Assembly (NCBI RefSeq): GCF_040530035.1
Contig: NZ_JBEWCD010000002.1
Coordinates: forward strand, 2,401,793-2,465,792
DNA from: Roseibium sp. HPY-6
GTDB taxonomy: Bacteria; Pseudomonadota; Alphaproteobacteria; Rhizobiales; Stappiaceae
DNA length: 64,000 nt
Direction of reading: 5' to 3'
The position numbers were made by a program, and so were the translations under genes. This document shows, piece after piece, positions 8,410 to 18,081 of the stretch (positions are counted from its first letter, which is position 1; every line of letters starts with the position of its first letter). Under the pieces are notes generated by a model. That model had not been told where the DNA came from, searched no databases, and worked only from the letters and a program-made list of their open reading frames with translations.

Positions 8410-10278
8410 TTAGGCACTCGAGTCTTCCGGCAAAAGTTCGAAAACTTCTATGGCGTCCTCATACCCCTTGATGCTGGCTTCTCCCGCCGAACGGACCCTG
8501 ATACGGCCTTCAACACGGGTCGCCAATTCAGCGCTGACCAGAATGCTGGTTTTCTTTTCGCGGTTGAGCCCTTCAAGCCTGGAGGCAAAATTGACCGTGT
8601 CTCCAAGAGCCGTGTAGTTGAGGCGGTCCGAACTGCCCACATTACCGACGATGGCCTCGCCGGCATGAAGGCCGATCCGGGTGCGCAGTGGCAGAATGTC
8701 CTCGTCTGACCAGGAATCCGTTTCGGCCTTGCAGGCTTCGATCACGGCAAGCGCAGCGCGGCAGGCTTTCACCGGATGATCTTCCACCAGGTTCGGCGCG
8801 TTCCAGAACGCCATGACCGCGTCGCCAATAAACTTATCGATCGTTGCATCGTGCTCCAGAAGCGTTTGCGTGACGACTTCGAAATACCGCGACATCCGGT
8901 TCATGACTTCTTCCGGCGGAAGCTTGGACGACATGGCGGTGAAGTTCTCAATGTCCATGAAGAGAACCGTAACGTCCCGTTTCTCGCCGCCGGGTTCGGG
9001 TATTTCCTGCCGCTTGATCATCTGCTGGACAAGGGCCTTCGGCACATATCTGCCAAACGTCAGGAGCGATGTGCGCATCTGGTCCAGAGCGGTTTCGAGC
9101 TGGAAAACCTCGTTGACGACGGAGGAACGCGCAAACGGCTTGTCGAGCTCAAAATTCCGGATGCGTCGCGTGCCTTTCGCCAAAGTCTTGAGCGGGCGCG
9201 ACAAGGAGCGCGAAACAAGCCAGATAACGGGGATGCTGCACAGCGCGATGAGGGCGGACACGAGGATCGTTCTTTGGGAGGCCTTGGTGATTTCACCGAT
9301 CACTTCGCGTGAAGGCAGGGCAATTGCCAGATTTTCGCGCTCGCCGGCCCCAAGCCCGATCGCGGATATGTGCGTCATCCAGGGGTGGCCGCTTACCTCG
9401 ACGGTCTTGATCGTATCACGATCCCGGTTGCGAATTTGATCCTGAAGCGCCGCAAGGGCAGCGTATCTGTCATCGCCATCAGGACTGTCCTTAAGCGAGG
9501 AATGTGCGAGGAGCGTGCCCTCATGACTGATGATGGCCAGCACGCCAGACTTCGCTTGAGGTTCTGAATCCAGAAACGAACTGAGGTCCGAGAGTGTAAT
9601 GTCGACGCCGACGACACCGCGCGGATGTCTTTTGCTGACTGTCAGACCCGGTCTTTTCGAGCCTGTGAACAGGTAGACGTCCGTGCGCTCCACAAAAGGA
9701 CTGTCGATGGCCTGCTTGTACCAGGGCCGCTCTCGCGGATCGTACGAGATCTCGTCTTCGTTCGAGTTTGTATGAAGCGTGACACTGTTCTCGTCCAGAA
9801 AGCGGTCGATCTGCACCGGACGTGACCGGTCACCCCTCAAGATGATCTGCTCGCGATAAACCGTTCCCTCCGGTGCGCGCATTTCTTCAAGGCGTGCTTC
9901 GGGCAGGGTGCGCGTGGCACCGACCAGATAGTTGCTGCCGTCGTCGTAGCCGATATAGATATTGGCGATTTGCGGCACGGCGGAAAGAAACGAGATCAGC
10001 CGTTTGCGCGCCGGGTGGCCGCTTGCCTTCGGATCGACGTTGACGTCGAGCCAGTCACCTGAATATCGCGCGATGGCGTTGATCGGTTCGATCAGGGAGG
10101 CGGTCTGGAGCCGCACGACTTCGGCGGACCGTTCCATCAGCTCGCGCCCCGCCGTCAGGGCCGTCTCCCGGTTGGCATAGTGGGTATAGGAAATGATCGT
10201 TGCCGCGAGTGCCAGCGCAACGCTCAAGGTCACCGTGAACAGGCTGACGGTTATGGAAAGTCTGGAAAGTGGTTTCAT
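8410..10278 (-). CDS. Membrane sensor adenylate cyclase (class III)
   Basis: Signal-transducing cyclase of about 622 aa that would make cAMP. A TM helix follows the N-terminus (VSLFTVTLSVALALAATII), then a periplasmic Cache-type sensor region of about 270 residues, a second TM (ILVSALIALCSIPVIWLVS), a HAMP segment and a class III catalytic domain. Catalytic metal ligands are visible in FMDIENF and KFIGDAVMAF. The Lys of DKFIGD and the Asp of ALGDTVNFASRLEG point to ATP rather than GTP. The N-terminal start is uncertain: ATG at 10278 or 10287 fits better than the TTG at 10359. The downstream effector and the ligand are unknown. Confidence 0.9.
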   Translation of the reverse strand: MKPLSRLSITVSLFTVTLSVALALAATIISYTHYANRETALTAGRELMERSAEVVRLQTASLIEPINAIARYSGDWLDVNVDPKASGHPARKRLISFLSAVPQIANIYIGYDDGSNYLVGATRTLPEARLEEMRAPEGTVYREQIILRGDRSRPVQIDRFLDENSVTLHTNSNEDEISYDPRERPWYKQAIDSPFVERTDVYLFTGSKRPGLTVSKRHPRGVVGVDITLSDLSSFLDSEPQAKSGVLAIISHEGTLLAHSSLKDSPDGDDRYAALAALQDQIRNRDRDTIKTVEVSGHPWMTHISAIGLGAGERENLAIALPSREVIGEITKASQRTILVSALIALCSIPVIWLVSRSLSRPLKTLAKGTRRIRNFELDKPFARSSVVNEVFQLETALDQMRTSLLTFGRYVPKALVQQMIKRQEIPEPGGEKRDVTVLFMDIENFTAMSSKLPPEEVMNRMSRYFEVVTQTLLEHDATIDKFIGDAVMAFWNAPNLVEDHPVKACRAALAVIEACKAETDSWSDEDILPLRTRIGLHAGEAIVGNVGSSDRLNYTALGDTVNFASRLEGLNREKKTSILVSAELATRVEGRIRVRSAGEASIKGYEDAIEVFELLPEDSSA

Positions 10279-10424
10279 CAGCCCCATTCGTCGCCCCACG
10301 ACGAGCGCCTGTTTTCGGCGCTTAGTTTCGAAGCTATTGGCCTGACTGGGCCTTTGCAAGAGCGGGCAGGGGTGTTCAGCCTTTCTAGCAACAGGAGATT
10401 TTTACTTGTTGCTGCTGAAATGAT

Positions 10425-10501
10425 TGGTCGGGCAGGCCGGATTTGAACCGACGACCCCTTCACCCCCAGTGAAGTGCGCTACCAGGCTGCGCTACTGCCC
10501 G
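10425..10501 (-). tRNA. tRNA-Pro (GGG)
   Basis: Seventy-seven-base cloverleaf on the minus strand with encoded CCA. Acceptor CGGGCAG pairs with CTGCCCG, and the T-loop contains GGTTCAAATCC. The anticodon stem CTTCA/TGAAG encloses CTGGGGG, giving anticodon GGG. It lies between the cyclase and the exopolysaccharide genes. Confidence 0.95.
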
Positions 10502-10527
10502 AACGGCTCCTACCTAACTTGTTCACA

Positions 10528-11835
10528 TTAAGAGCGCAAGCGGCTTGTTGCGCCCGGAGCCGGGTTTACCCAGCCATCCGTCTTTTGATGGCCTTCGGAG
10601 ACAAGGCGCCGCCGTCGTTCGAGCCTGTCCGTCGCGATCATGCCCCAGGCAAGCCCGTAGAGCATGTACATGTGCCGCCAGCGGTCAGTGTCGATGACCA
10701 CCGACAGGATCAGATGCGCCACAAAGACGGCAAAGACACATTGAAGAAAGCCGGTCCAGGGACGAGGCTTGAAGAGGAGAGGCACCATGGCGGCAAGCGT
10801 CCAGATTGCCAGTGCAATGTAGGTTGCCCCGCCAAGCCAGCCGTAGGTGGTGAAGCCCTTCAGGTAGACGTTGTGGGTGTCTTCCGGAAAGTAATTTCGA
10901 AAACCGAGCGGTCCGAGGCCGAGCGGGTGTTCCATCACCAGCTGAAATCCGAGGGCGTAACGTGCAAAACGGCCGAGACGGGAGCTGTCGTAGTCCTGAA
11001 CCAGACGCGCACGCTGCTCGAACATATCCGCGACCGTGTCGATTGAGAGCGCGGCTGCCAACAGGGCGAACACGGCCAGCACGCCGGTTATTCCGAGCAT
11101 GATCAGCCTCATGCGGCGTCGATTGCGTTGTTCTGTGACCAGCGCAAGGAAATAGACAACAAGCACGCCGGCAAAAAGCACGCCCCAGGCGCCCCTGGAA
11201 AAACTCAGGAAAATGCCGAGCAGCAGGATGGTGAGCGGCACCAGCAGAATGAAATTCCGAAAGACGGAGTCACTGAGCAGTTTACGGATGATCAGCAGTG
11301 TCGGCAGGACCAGAAAAGGCCCGAAGACGTTTGGATCCTGGAATGTTCCGCGCGCGCGGTCATAGAGCGTGAAATATTCGGCTCCCGGAAACAGGTTGAA
11401 GTAGCCGGCGATACCGATTGCCGAAACCACCACGGCGCTGATCGTGTAACCGTTTTGAATGATGCGAAAGCGGCCGGGGTCGTCGGCGAGGATGGCCGCA
11501 TAGAAGATAGCGGTGATCGCAAGGAACCCCGACACGGCCATATACATGGAGGCATCGCCGATGTCCTTGGCGATGGGGATCGAGGCAATCCCGCCGGTGA
11601 TGTAGAGAATGAGGCAAATGACAAGCGGCCCGAACTCCCGGCGCAGTTTGAGACCGCAAGCGAGCCAGACCACAGACAGCAGCACCATGTAGAGTTCGTA
11701 GGGTGCCGGTTCCTCAATCACGAATCCGGACAGAAAGGCAGCGAGCCAAAGTGCGCCGTTGCCAAGGCTCTTGACCGGCAGGCCGATTGGCGCATGCAGG
11801 CGGGCATCGCCAAAATGTCCGCCCGCGACACTCAA
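10528..11835 (-). CDS. O-antigen ligase/Wzy-type polysaccharide polymerase
   Basis: Polytopic inner-membrane protein of 435 aa with about ten hydrophobic segments and a large periplasmic loop before EDTHNVYLKGFTTYGWLG. The His-rich DTHN element and the overall pattern match the Wzy_C/O-antigen ligase family, which polymerises or ligates lipid-linked repeat units. Context favours polymerase: it is the last gene of an exopolysaccharide operon, overlapping the priming transferase gene by four bases. No flippase (Wzx) is found in the window. The C-terminus carries a basic tail (RLERRRRLVSEG). Confidence 0.85.
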   Translation of the reverse strand: MSVAGGHFGDARLHAPIGLPVKSLGNGALWLAAFLSGFVIEEPAPYELYMVLLSVVWLACGLKLRREFGPLVICLILYITGGIASIPIAKDIGDASMYMAVSGFLAITAIFYAAILADDPGRFRIIQNGYTISAVVVSAIGIAGYFNLFPGAEYFTLYDRARGTFQDPNVFGPFLVLPTLLIIRKLLSDSVFRNFILLVPLTILLLGIFLSFSRGAWGVLFAGVLVVYFLALVTEQRNRRRMRLIMLGITGVLAVFALLAAALSIDTVADMFEQRARLVQDYDSSRLGRFARYALGFQLVMEHPLGLGPLGFRNYFPEDTHNVYLKGFTTYGWLGGATYIALAIWTLAAMVPLLFKPRPWTGFLQCVFAVFVAHLILSVVIDTDRWRHMYMLYGLAWGMIATDRLERRRRLVSEGHQKTDGWVNPAPGATSRLRS

Positions 11836-13436
11836 TAGGCGTTCTCCGTATTGAGCAGACGAAACGGCGTCAAGAGCAGGATTTTCAGGTCGAGCAGGAT
11901 GGACCAGTTCTCAATGTAGTAGACGTCGCACTCAACACGTTTCTGGATTTTTTCCTGCGTGTCCACTTCACCGCGCCAGCCGTTGATCTGCGCCCAGCCG
12001 GTAACGCCCGGCTTGACCTTGTGACGCGCAAAATACCCGTCGACGACGTCATCCCAGGTCGTGTTGTCCGTGTGGGCGTTGACGGCATGCGGACGCGGTC
12101 CGACCAGCGACAGGCTGCCGGCGAGCACGTTGAAGAGTTGCGGCAACTCGTCGATGGATGTCTTTCGGATAAAGCGCCCGACCCGTGTCACCCGCGGGTC
12201 GCCCTTCGTCACGACCTGCTTTGCATCCGGATCCGCCATTTCCGTGTACATGGACCGGAATTTCAGGACATCGATGATCTCGTTGTTGAAGCCATAGCGC
12301 TTCTGGCGGAACAGAACCGGTCCCTTGCTGTCGAGTTTGATTGCGATCGCAGCTGCAATCATCAGAGGGAAAAGGGTCACGATCGCCAGAGAGGCGAATA
12401 TCAGGTCGAAGATGCGCTTGCCAACCATGTCCCAGTTCGCGATCGGCTTCTCAACGACATCGACAAAAGGAACGGTTCCGATAAACGACGCGCCGCGGTT
12501 GCGGAACCTGACCTTGTCGGTGTGCGCGGAAAGACGGATGTCGACCGGCAGGATCCAGAGCTTCTTCAAAAGCTCCAGAACCCTTTGCTCGGCGCGCAGC
12601 GGAATGCAGACGATCAGCATGTCGATACGGGCCAGCCGGGCGAACTCCACCAGATCGCTGATATTGCCCAGCTTCGGGTACCCTGCCACAACGGGCGGCG
12701 AGCGGTCGTTGTTCCGGTCATCGAATATGCCGCAGATGCGGATGTCGTTGTCCGGTTGCGCTTCCAGTTCGTGGATCAGCTCCGCTGCCGCAGTGCCACC
12801 GCCGACGATAATGGCACGCCGTTCCAGGCGTCCGCTGTTCATCCAGTGTCTGACGAGCGAATAGACGACAAAGCGGGACAGGCAAAATCCGGCAAGTCCA
12901 AGCGCGAACCACGCGCCGATCCAGGTATCCGACAGGCCCGACCCGATCCCGGTCGTTGAGCGCAGGAGTGCAAGCATTGCGAAGACAAGGGTCCAGCCGG
13001 CCGCCACGCGCCCCAATTGCGACAGGCCCTGGCGCATGACCGTGACCTGATAAACGTCCGCGGCCTGGAAAAAGGCGAGGGTGAAGAGAACGGCTGCACC
13101 CGTGACCAGGCCATGAGACCAGCTCGCAACGCTCTCTGCACCTCCGGCCATGGCGGCCGCAGCAGCGATGACGATCAGCAGGATATCGGTCAGACGCACC
13201 AAACCGGTCAGGACAGGAACGGAAACACCCTTTCCGCCAAGACTTTGTGCAATCTGAACCGCCCCGGCGGAAAGGCCGTTGCCGGCCTGTGACAACGTAT
13301 GGAAATTCTGCGGGCCGATAGCGTCGTTAACACTGTGCCGGAACTGTTTTTCCATATTCTGTCGCAGGTCCACGCCTGTCTTGTCTTCCGGAGCGGGGCC
13401 GACAATCTCGGTGGGTTTGAACGCGGGGTTGCTCAT
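11832..13436 (-). CDS. Undecaprenyl-phosphate glycosylphosphotransferase (priming enzyme)
   Basis: Starts exopolysaccharide repeat-unit assembly by moving a sugar-1-phosphate, usually glucose or galactose, onto undecaprenyl phosphate. The N-terminal half has four to five TM helices and a CoA-binding-like Rossmann part (AIIVGGGTAAAELIHEL). The C-terminal half is the catalytic polyprenyl glycosylphosphotransferase domain with KRIFDLIFASLAIV, FRQKRYG, KFRSMY, DELPQL and GPRPHAV. Length, 534 aa, suits the WcaJ/GumD type. It overlaps its downstream neighbour by four bases and its upstream neighbour by one, so translational coupling is likely. Sugar specificity is not readable. Confidence 0.92.
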   Translation of the reverse strand: MSNPAFKPTEIVGPAPEDKTGVDLRQNMEKQFRHSVNDAIGPQNFHTLSQAGNGLSAGAVQIAQSLGGKGVSVPVLTGLVRLTDILLIVIAAAAAMAGGAESVASWSHGLVTGAAVLFTLAFFQAADVYQVTVMRQGLSQLGRVAAGWTLVFAMLALLRSTTGIGSGLSDTWIGAWFALGLAGFCLSRFVVYSLVRHWMNSGRLERRAIIVGGGTAAAELIHELEAQPDNDIRICGIFDDRNNDRSPPVVAGYPKLGNISDLVEFARLARIDMLIVCIPLRAEQRVLELLKKLWILPVDIRLSAHTDKVRFRNRGASFIGTVPFVDVVEKPIANWDMVGKRIFDLIFASLAIVTLFPLMIAAAIAIKLDSKGPVLFRQKRYGFNNEIIDVLKFRSMYTEMADPDAKQVVTKGDPRVTRVGRFIRKTSIDELPQLFNVLAGSLSLVGPRPHAVNAHTDNTTWDDVVDGYFARHKVKPGVTGWAQINGWRGEVDTQEKIQKRVECDVYYIENWSILLDLKILLLTPFRLLNTENAY

Positions 13437-14665
13437 TATCGGTTGCTCGATCTGGCGTATACGGACTGGTTTCGCGAAAGACCTCCGGTCGCAGCCGTTG
13501 CACCGGCAGCGGATGTTTCCGCCGTCTTGAGGCCTTTCAGCTCCTGATAGAGTGTCGTAATGCGATCGCTCATGAGCTCGACGGAGAAAGTCTCCGCCAG
13601 GCAGCTGCCCAACTCTCTGGCATCCGCAGTCATTTTGCCCGGATCGATCAGTGCGTTTTCCATTGCGACTGTCAGCTTGCCGATATGCCCCGGTTCGATC
13701 AGGCGGTCGGCATATCTGCCGAATATCTCCGGGATGCCGCCGACACGTGTTGCAATGAGCGGACGCTGAGCTGCCACGGTTTCCAGAACGATGTAGGGCA
13801 TTGCCTCAGCGCGGGACGGCACGACAATCGTTTTGGCAAGATGGAAGGCCTCAGGTGCGGGCAGGGCGCCATGAAAGGTCACGGCTTTGTCCAGGCCAAG
13901 CATGCCGACCATGCGGCGGTACTTTTCCTCGTCCGGGCCTTCACCCACGATATGCGCGCTTGGCGCTTCGCCGGTCTTTAGGCGGATATTGTAAAGTGCC
14001 TCAATGAAGAGATCCGTTCCCTTCAGGTCGCGGAGCATGCCGATGTAAAGAAAGTCATCTGCATCCGGGCCGACTTCGACGGGCTTGAACTCGCTCGGGG
14101 TCAAGCCGTTATAGACCATCCGCGTCTTTGCGCTTGGGCGGCCGACCTTGCTCTCATAGGCGGCCGCTTCATAGTCGGAAACAAAGACGATGCCGTCGGT
14201 CAAACGCCCCAAGATACGCTCCAGCGTGTGGTAGACACGTCCTTCGAACCGGTTGGGATCGTAATGCAGGCTGCCCCCGTGAGGACAATAGACCCGCGCG
14301 GTCCTGTTGCCGCGCAACCTCAGCACTGATCCGATAAGACGCGCGTATGCACCGCCTTTTGCACCATGCCCGTGCAAGATATCGGGGCGCAGGTCCCTCA
14401 CGTGTTTATAGAGAGAATGCGTCGCGGACAGATCCTGAAAAGTCAGCTGACGCTGCATTGGAAAGCGTTCCAGGCCGAGAGAAAGCGTGGATTTGAGCTC
14501 CTCCACAAGCCTGTTGTCGAATGTGCTGCCCGTACTGCTGTCGCAGATCACGCCGACATCATGTCCTGCTTCCGTCTGCGCAGTCGCAAGGTCGCGGATA
14601 TGACGGAAAATTCCGCCAATAGGCGACCGGACACAATGCACGATCCGCATTGGGGTCGTTGTCAT
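13436..14665 (-). CDS. Glycosyltransferase family 4 protein
   Basis: Retaining GT-B glycosyltransferase of 409 aa, cytoplasmic. The N-terminal domain begins MRIVHCVRSPIGGIFRHIRDLATAQ with the Gly-rich acceptor loop. The C-terminal donor domain has YIGMLRDLKGTDLFIEA and the EX7E-like PSRAEAMPYIVLETVAAQRPLIATRVGGIPE region. It is the only dedicated sugar-adding enzyme in this operon, so other glycosyltransferases must be encoded elsewhere if the repeat unit has more than two sugars. The C-terminal 25 residues are Ala/Thr-rich and probably disordered. Confidence 0.9.
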   Translation of the reverse strand: MTTTPMRIVHCVRSPIGGIFRHIRDLATAQTEAGHDVGVICDSSTGSTFDNRLVEELKSTLSLGLERFPMQRQLTFQDLSATHSLYKHVRDLRPDILHGHGAKGGAYARLIGSVLRLRGNRTARVYCPHGGSLHYDPNRFEGRVYHTLERILGRLTDGIVFVSDYEAAAYESKVGRPSAKTRMVYNGLTPSEFKPVEVGPDADDFLYIGMLRDLKGTDLFIEALYNIRLKTGEAPSAHIVGEGPDEEKYRRMVGMLGLDKAVTFHGALPAPEAFHLAKTIVVPSRAEAMPYIVLETVAAQRPLIATRVGGIPEIFGRYADRLIEPGHIGKLTVAMENALIDPGKMTADARELGSCLAETFSVELMSDRITTLYQELKGLKTAETSAAGATAATGGLSRNQSVYARSSNR

Positions 14666-14770
14666 GGTGCAGTTTCCCTGTTTTTACCCCCGGGTTTCTT
14701 TTTGAACCCGTGGAGCACTAGGGCTGCACACTAGCAAAGGGAGATGAGTCCCCAGTTAATTTACGGAGGA

Positions 14771-15331
14771 TTAGAAGTAGCGTTCCCGAACGTAAATCGT
14801 ATCACCCGGACGCACCGGGTCCGAAATGGGAACACGACCGTTTAGAATTTCACCATTAATCTGACGGGTGATGTCGACATTGGTCTGCTGGGCCCGGGTG
14901 CTGAAGCCACCTGCTGTTGCGATGGCATTCTGAACGGTCATGCCCGCAACGTAGTTGTACTGGCCTGCATCTTGCACTTCACCCATGATAAAGATGGGTC
15001 TGTAGGTGTCCACTTCGACTGAGACGTCGGGATTGCGGATATATCCTTGCCGCAATTTGGCGGCAATCTCGGAGGCGAGACCTTGTTGGGTTTGGCCTCT
15101 TGCGGCAACGCTGCCGATGAGCGGAAAGGAGATATACCCTGCCTGATCAACAACATAGGTGTTTGAGAGGTCTTCCTGACCGAACACGATGATGCGCAGC
15201 CGGTCGCTTGAATCCAAGCGGTAAGGCTGGGTCAGCGTTTCATGAAACGCGGTCGGTGGCTGTCTGTACCCGCTGCACGCAGCAAGGCCCAGGCAAAGAC
15301 CCAGGACCAGAAGCGCTTTCGTTCGCATCAA
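14771..15331 (-). CDS. Wza/BexD-like polysaccharide export lipoprotein
   Basis: Outer-membrane polysaccharide export protein of 186 aa. The signal peptide ends in a lipobox (LGLAAC, Cys at residue 19), and a Poly_export domain follows (YRLDSSDRLRIIVFGQEDLSNTYVVDQAGYISFPLIGSV). Next come a SLBB-like segment (PIFIMGEVQDAGQYNYVAGMTVQNAIATAGGF) and a C-terminal PGDTIYVRERYF. It is half the length of Wza, like the short alphaproteobacterial forms, and would form the outer-membrane channel with the GumC-like protein encoded divergently. Confidence 0.93.
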   Translation of the reverse strand: MMRTKALLVLGLCLGLAACSGYRQPPTAFHETLTQPYRLDSSDRLRIIVFGQEDLSNTYVVDQAGYISFPLIGSVAARGQTQQGLASEIAAKLRQGYIRNPDVSVEVDTYRPIFIMGEVQDAGQYNYVAGMTVQNAIATAGGFSTRAQQTNVDITRQINGEILNGRVPISDPVRPGDTIYVRERYF

Positions 15332-15524
15332 CGACTCTCCTACAATTCCGTAACAGCATCGCGTGTTATGGTTAATTGAGGGTGAAGAGCGTTTTCGGGC
15401 TGAAAAAGGAACGTCGCGGCTCTAAAGGCAATTATTAACGGGGACAAACGCCCATTTGCAGATTGCTTAACCGATCGCTTACCCTAATTCGACATAGTTT
15501 GCCGGAACGTGGAGACAAAACGCA
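15332..15524. promoter_or_regulatory. Divergent promoter region of exopolysaccharide genes
   Basis: A 193-base gap between the start codons of the export lipoprotein (minus) and the GumC-like protein (plus). It must hold both promoters. I see no clear sigma-70 hexamers or palindrome that I would place with confidence. Confidence 0.4.
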
Positions 15525-17984
15525 ATGAACGCTGAGCGGCAGACCTATCCCGATGACGACATGGCGCTGGACCTTGGAGGGTTGCTCCGTGCCATTGGGC
15601 GCTCGCTTGGCTGGCTGTTGCCGCTCACGCTGATCGTTGCTGCCTCCGTGTTTCTGGGTCTCCAGTTTGTTGCCCCGAAATATATGGGCGAAGCCCGGGT
15701 CCTGATCGAGAGCACGGACAACAAGTTCCCGGGCGCTTCCCGTGGCATCGAAGAAGAAAGGGCGCTTTTGGACGCAGAGGGCGTTGCCAGCCAGGTGCAG
15801 CTGCTGATGTCTGCGGATCTCGCGCGCCGTGTTGCCAACAAACTCAATCTTGCAGCGATCCCTGAGTTCGATGCCAAGGGCGATGGTTCGCTGATTGGAG
15901 ACCTGCTTACATATGTGGGCCTAAAAAGCGACACGGCCGGCAACAGCGAGGAAGAGCGGGTTCTCAAACACTTTTACGAGAACCTGGACATATATCGCCT
16001 GGAAGGCTCCAGGGTGATTGCAGTTGATTATTCCGCTCAAAATCCCGTCTTGGCCGCAAAGGTCGCCAACACGATTGTTGACGAATATCTTGCGCTACAA
16101 TCGAGCGCCAAAAGGCAGACCACCGAACTGGCATCTGCAGCGCTTGAGCCGCAGATTGTGGAATTGCGCAAGGAAGTGCAGGCTGCTCGACAGGCAGTCG
16201 CCGATTTCCGTGCACGTGCGGACCTTCTGATCGGCGCGGACAACATCCCCTTGAACCAGCAGCAGCTTGCAGAGACGAGCAGCGATTACTCGGCTGCGCA
16301 AGCGTCCAAAGCGGAGGCTCAAGCCAAGGCGGACCTCTTGCGGGAACTGCTCAATTCCGGTGGATCTTTGGAAACGGCGAGCGATGTACTCAATTCAACG
16401 CTGATCCAGAGACTGCGGGAACGTCAGGTCGAAATTCAGTCGAACATCGCGGAACTGTCGATCACACTGTTGCCGAACCATCCGCAACTGAGATCGCTGC
16501 AGTCCCAGCTGAACGACTACAACCGGCAGATCCGGTCGGAAGCCGGCAAAATCCTGCAGGGGCTCGAGAGCGACGCCAAGGTCGCCAACCAGCAGGCTCT
16601 TGCCCTGGAAGCCCGTCTTGAAGAGTTGAAAGTTGCGGCGGCCAGATCCAACGCTGACCAGGCTCGGCTGAATGAACTTGAGCGCGAGGCCAATGCGAAA
16701 GCTGCCCAGCTCGATCAACTCATGCTCAGCTTTCAAGAGGCCGATTCGCGCCTGCGCGCGCAGGTCCTGCCGGCGGATGCGCGCATTATCTCAAGGGCAA
16801 GCGTGCCCGTCGAACCCTATGCGCCGAAGATCATTCCAAGCACGATAATTGCAGCACTCGTGACTTTCATTTTGGGATGTGCCTTCGTCATTATGAAAGC
16901 GTTCCTCTCCGGTGAGGCGCTTTATAATGCCGGAACAGCCAGAGCGCCTCAGGTTGCCGGGACGCGCAACAAGCGCGCTGGAAACCCGGGCATGCCAAAT
17001 CCCGATTTCCCGCAAACCGCACCGACCCCGGCTGGCAGCATCAGCACAAGAGAGCCTCTCGGCTGGCATCAGGGTTACGGCCTGGCCTCTGCAAACTACG
17101 CATTCGGTGCTGACCTGAAAGACCGGCCAATACCTGCGCATCCGGAGGGTGCAGACCAATTTGCATCCAGCCCGGTGCCTGACATTGACGAAGTTCGGGA
17201 CATGTCGGAACCGCAAAGGGAAACCAAGCGCCGGTCACTGGACGATGTCTATAGAGACTATGACAAGGACGTTGCTCCGGATTGGCTTGGCGGCCTGCGC
17301 GGAAGCGAGGATGTCCCGGCAACTGCTCGCGAAGAGGAACGAGTGAGCCCCCCCTCATCAGAACCGCAGCCTTTGGGTGAGAAGGTACCGCAGGTTCCAT
17401 GGAAGAAGAACCAGAAAGCGACCTTCTCCAAGGATATCGACGTAAAAGGGCGCATTGTTGTCCTGAGTGTCGACGACGAAGCCTTGTCGCACGAATTGGC
17501 TTTCGAACTCGCACGCAAGGCCTCCAAAAACGGCAAGTCCTCGCTGGTTGTTGAGGTCTTTCCCGACCAGGCGAATGAACGGGGGGCGGAAGGATTTTCC
17601 GACGTTGTGTCGGGACGCATGCCTTTTGCCAAGGTCGTCTACAGGGATGCGGTGTCAAAGGCGCACATCATCGAAGCTGGCCGGTATGCGATCACTGATG
17701 ACATGGTCAAATCGGAACGCTTCAAACTCGCCCTGGACGCCATCCGCACGACTTACGAAGCTGTTGTGGTGGACCTGGGTGCGATCGACGGATCGCTTGC
17801 AAGCGCCCGCATGCTGAGTTTTGCCGACAGAGTGTTCATCGCTGCAAGCGCCCCTGATCACAGCCACGAACTCCAAAGTGCAGCCAACCTGTTGGCCCAC
17901 AACACCGGTGCACGTGTGGAAGTGCTGATCGCAGGCGAAACCAGCCCGGATCCCCGTCGCAACGGAGACGGCCACGCTGCGTAA
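15525..17984 (+). CDS. GumC/ExoP-like chain-length protein with degenerate kinase domain
   Basis: Polysaccharide co-polymerase of 819 aa. It has a Wzz N-terminal domain with a TM at about residues 25-47, a long periplasmic coiled coil (about 190-420) and a second TM (IIPSTIIAALVTFILGCAFVIMKAF, about 440-465). A disordered Pro/Arg/Glu-rich linker leads to a C-terminal BY-kinase-like fold (about 640-800). In that fold the expected Walker A loop after the first strand is absent: the sequence reads IVVLSVDDEALSHELAFELA instead of a GxxGxGKT loop. There is also no C-terminal tyrosine cluster. The domain is therefore probably not an active kinase and may have a structural or regulatory role. Confidence 0.88.
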   Translation: MNAERQTYPDDDMALDLGGLLRAIGRSLGWLLPLTLIVAASVFLGLQFVAPKYMGEARVLIESTDNKFPGASRGIEEERALLDAEGVASQVQLLMSADLARRVANKLNLAAIPEFDAKGDGSLIGDLLTYVGLKSDTAGNSEEERVLKHFYENLDIYRLEGSRVIAVDYSAQNPVLAAKVANTIVDEYLALQSSAKRQTTELASAALEPQIVELRKEVQAARQAVADFRARADLLIGADNIPLNQQQLAETSSDYSAAQASKAEAQAKADLLRELLNSGGSLETASDVLNSTLIQRLRERQVEIQSNIAELSITLLPNHPQLRSLQSQLNDYNRQIRSEAGKILQGLESDAKVANQQALALEARLEELKVAAARSNADQARLNELEREANAKAAQLDQLMLSFQEADSRLRAQVLPADARIISRASVPVEPYAPKIIPSTIIAALVTFILGCAFVIMKAFLSGEALYNAGTARAPQVAGTRNKRAGNPGMPNPDFPQTAPTPAGSISTREPLGWHQGYGLASANYAFGADLKDRPIPAHPEGADQFASSPVPDIDEVRDMSEPQRETKRRSLDDVYRDYDKDVAPDWLGGLRGSEDVPATAREEERVSPPSSEPQPLGEKVPQVPWKKNQKATFSKDIDVKGRIVVLSVDDEALSHELAFELARKASKNGKSSLVVEVFPDQANERGAEGFSDVVSGRMPFAKVVYRDAVSKAHIIEAGRYAITDDMVKSERFKLALDAIRTTYEAVVVDLGAIDGSLASARMLSFADRVFIAASAPDHSHELQSAANLLAHNTGARVEVLIAGETSPDPRRNGDGHAA

Positions 17985-18081
17985 GCAGTGTCAATGCCAA
18001 TGTCTTTGTTGATCGTTATGGCGCCGCTGGTCCAGAAGACCGGCGGTGGCCATCAAACTGTCCGGAAATCAATCTGCTCTG

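Noticed and set aside
7986..8471. 161-residue open frame on the plus strand
   Set aside because: Arg/Ser/Ala-rich and running antisense into the end of the cyclase gene; no start signal.
10528..11835. Exosortase candidate for the VPLPA-tail proteins
   Set aside because: The protein has the DTHN element and large periplasmic loop of O-antigen ligases/polymerases and no exosortase Cys/Arg/His active-site pattern.
11787..12959. 390-residue open frame on the plus strand
   Set aside because: Antisense to the priming glycosylphosphotransferase, with composition typical of a shadow.
14691..14710. Terminator between the export lipoprotein and GT4 genes
   Set aside because: CGGGTT/AACCCG can pair, but no T-tract follows on the minus strand and operon continuity is as likely.
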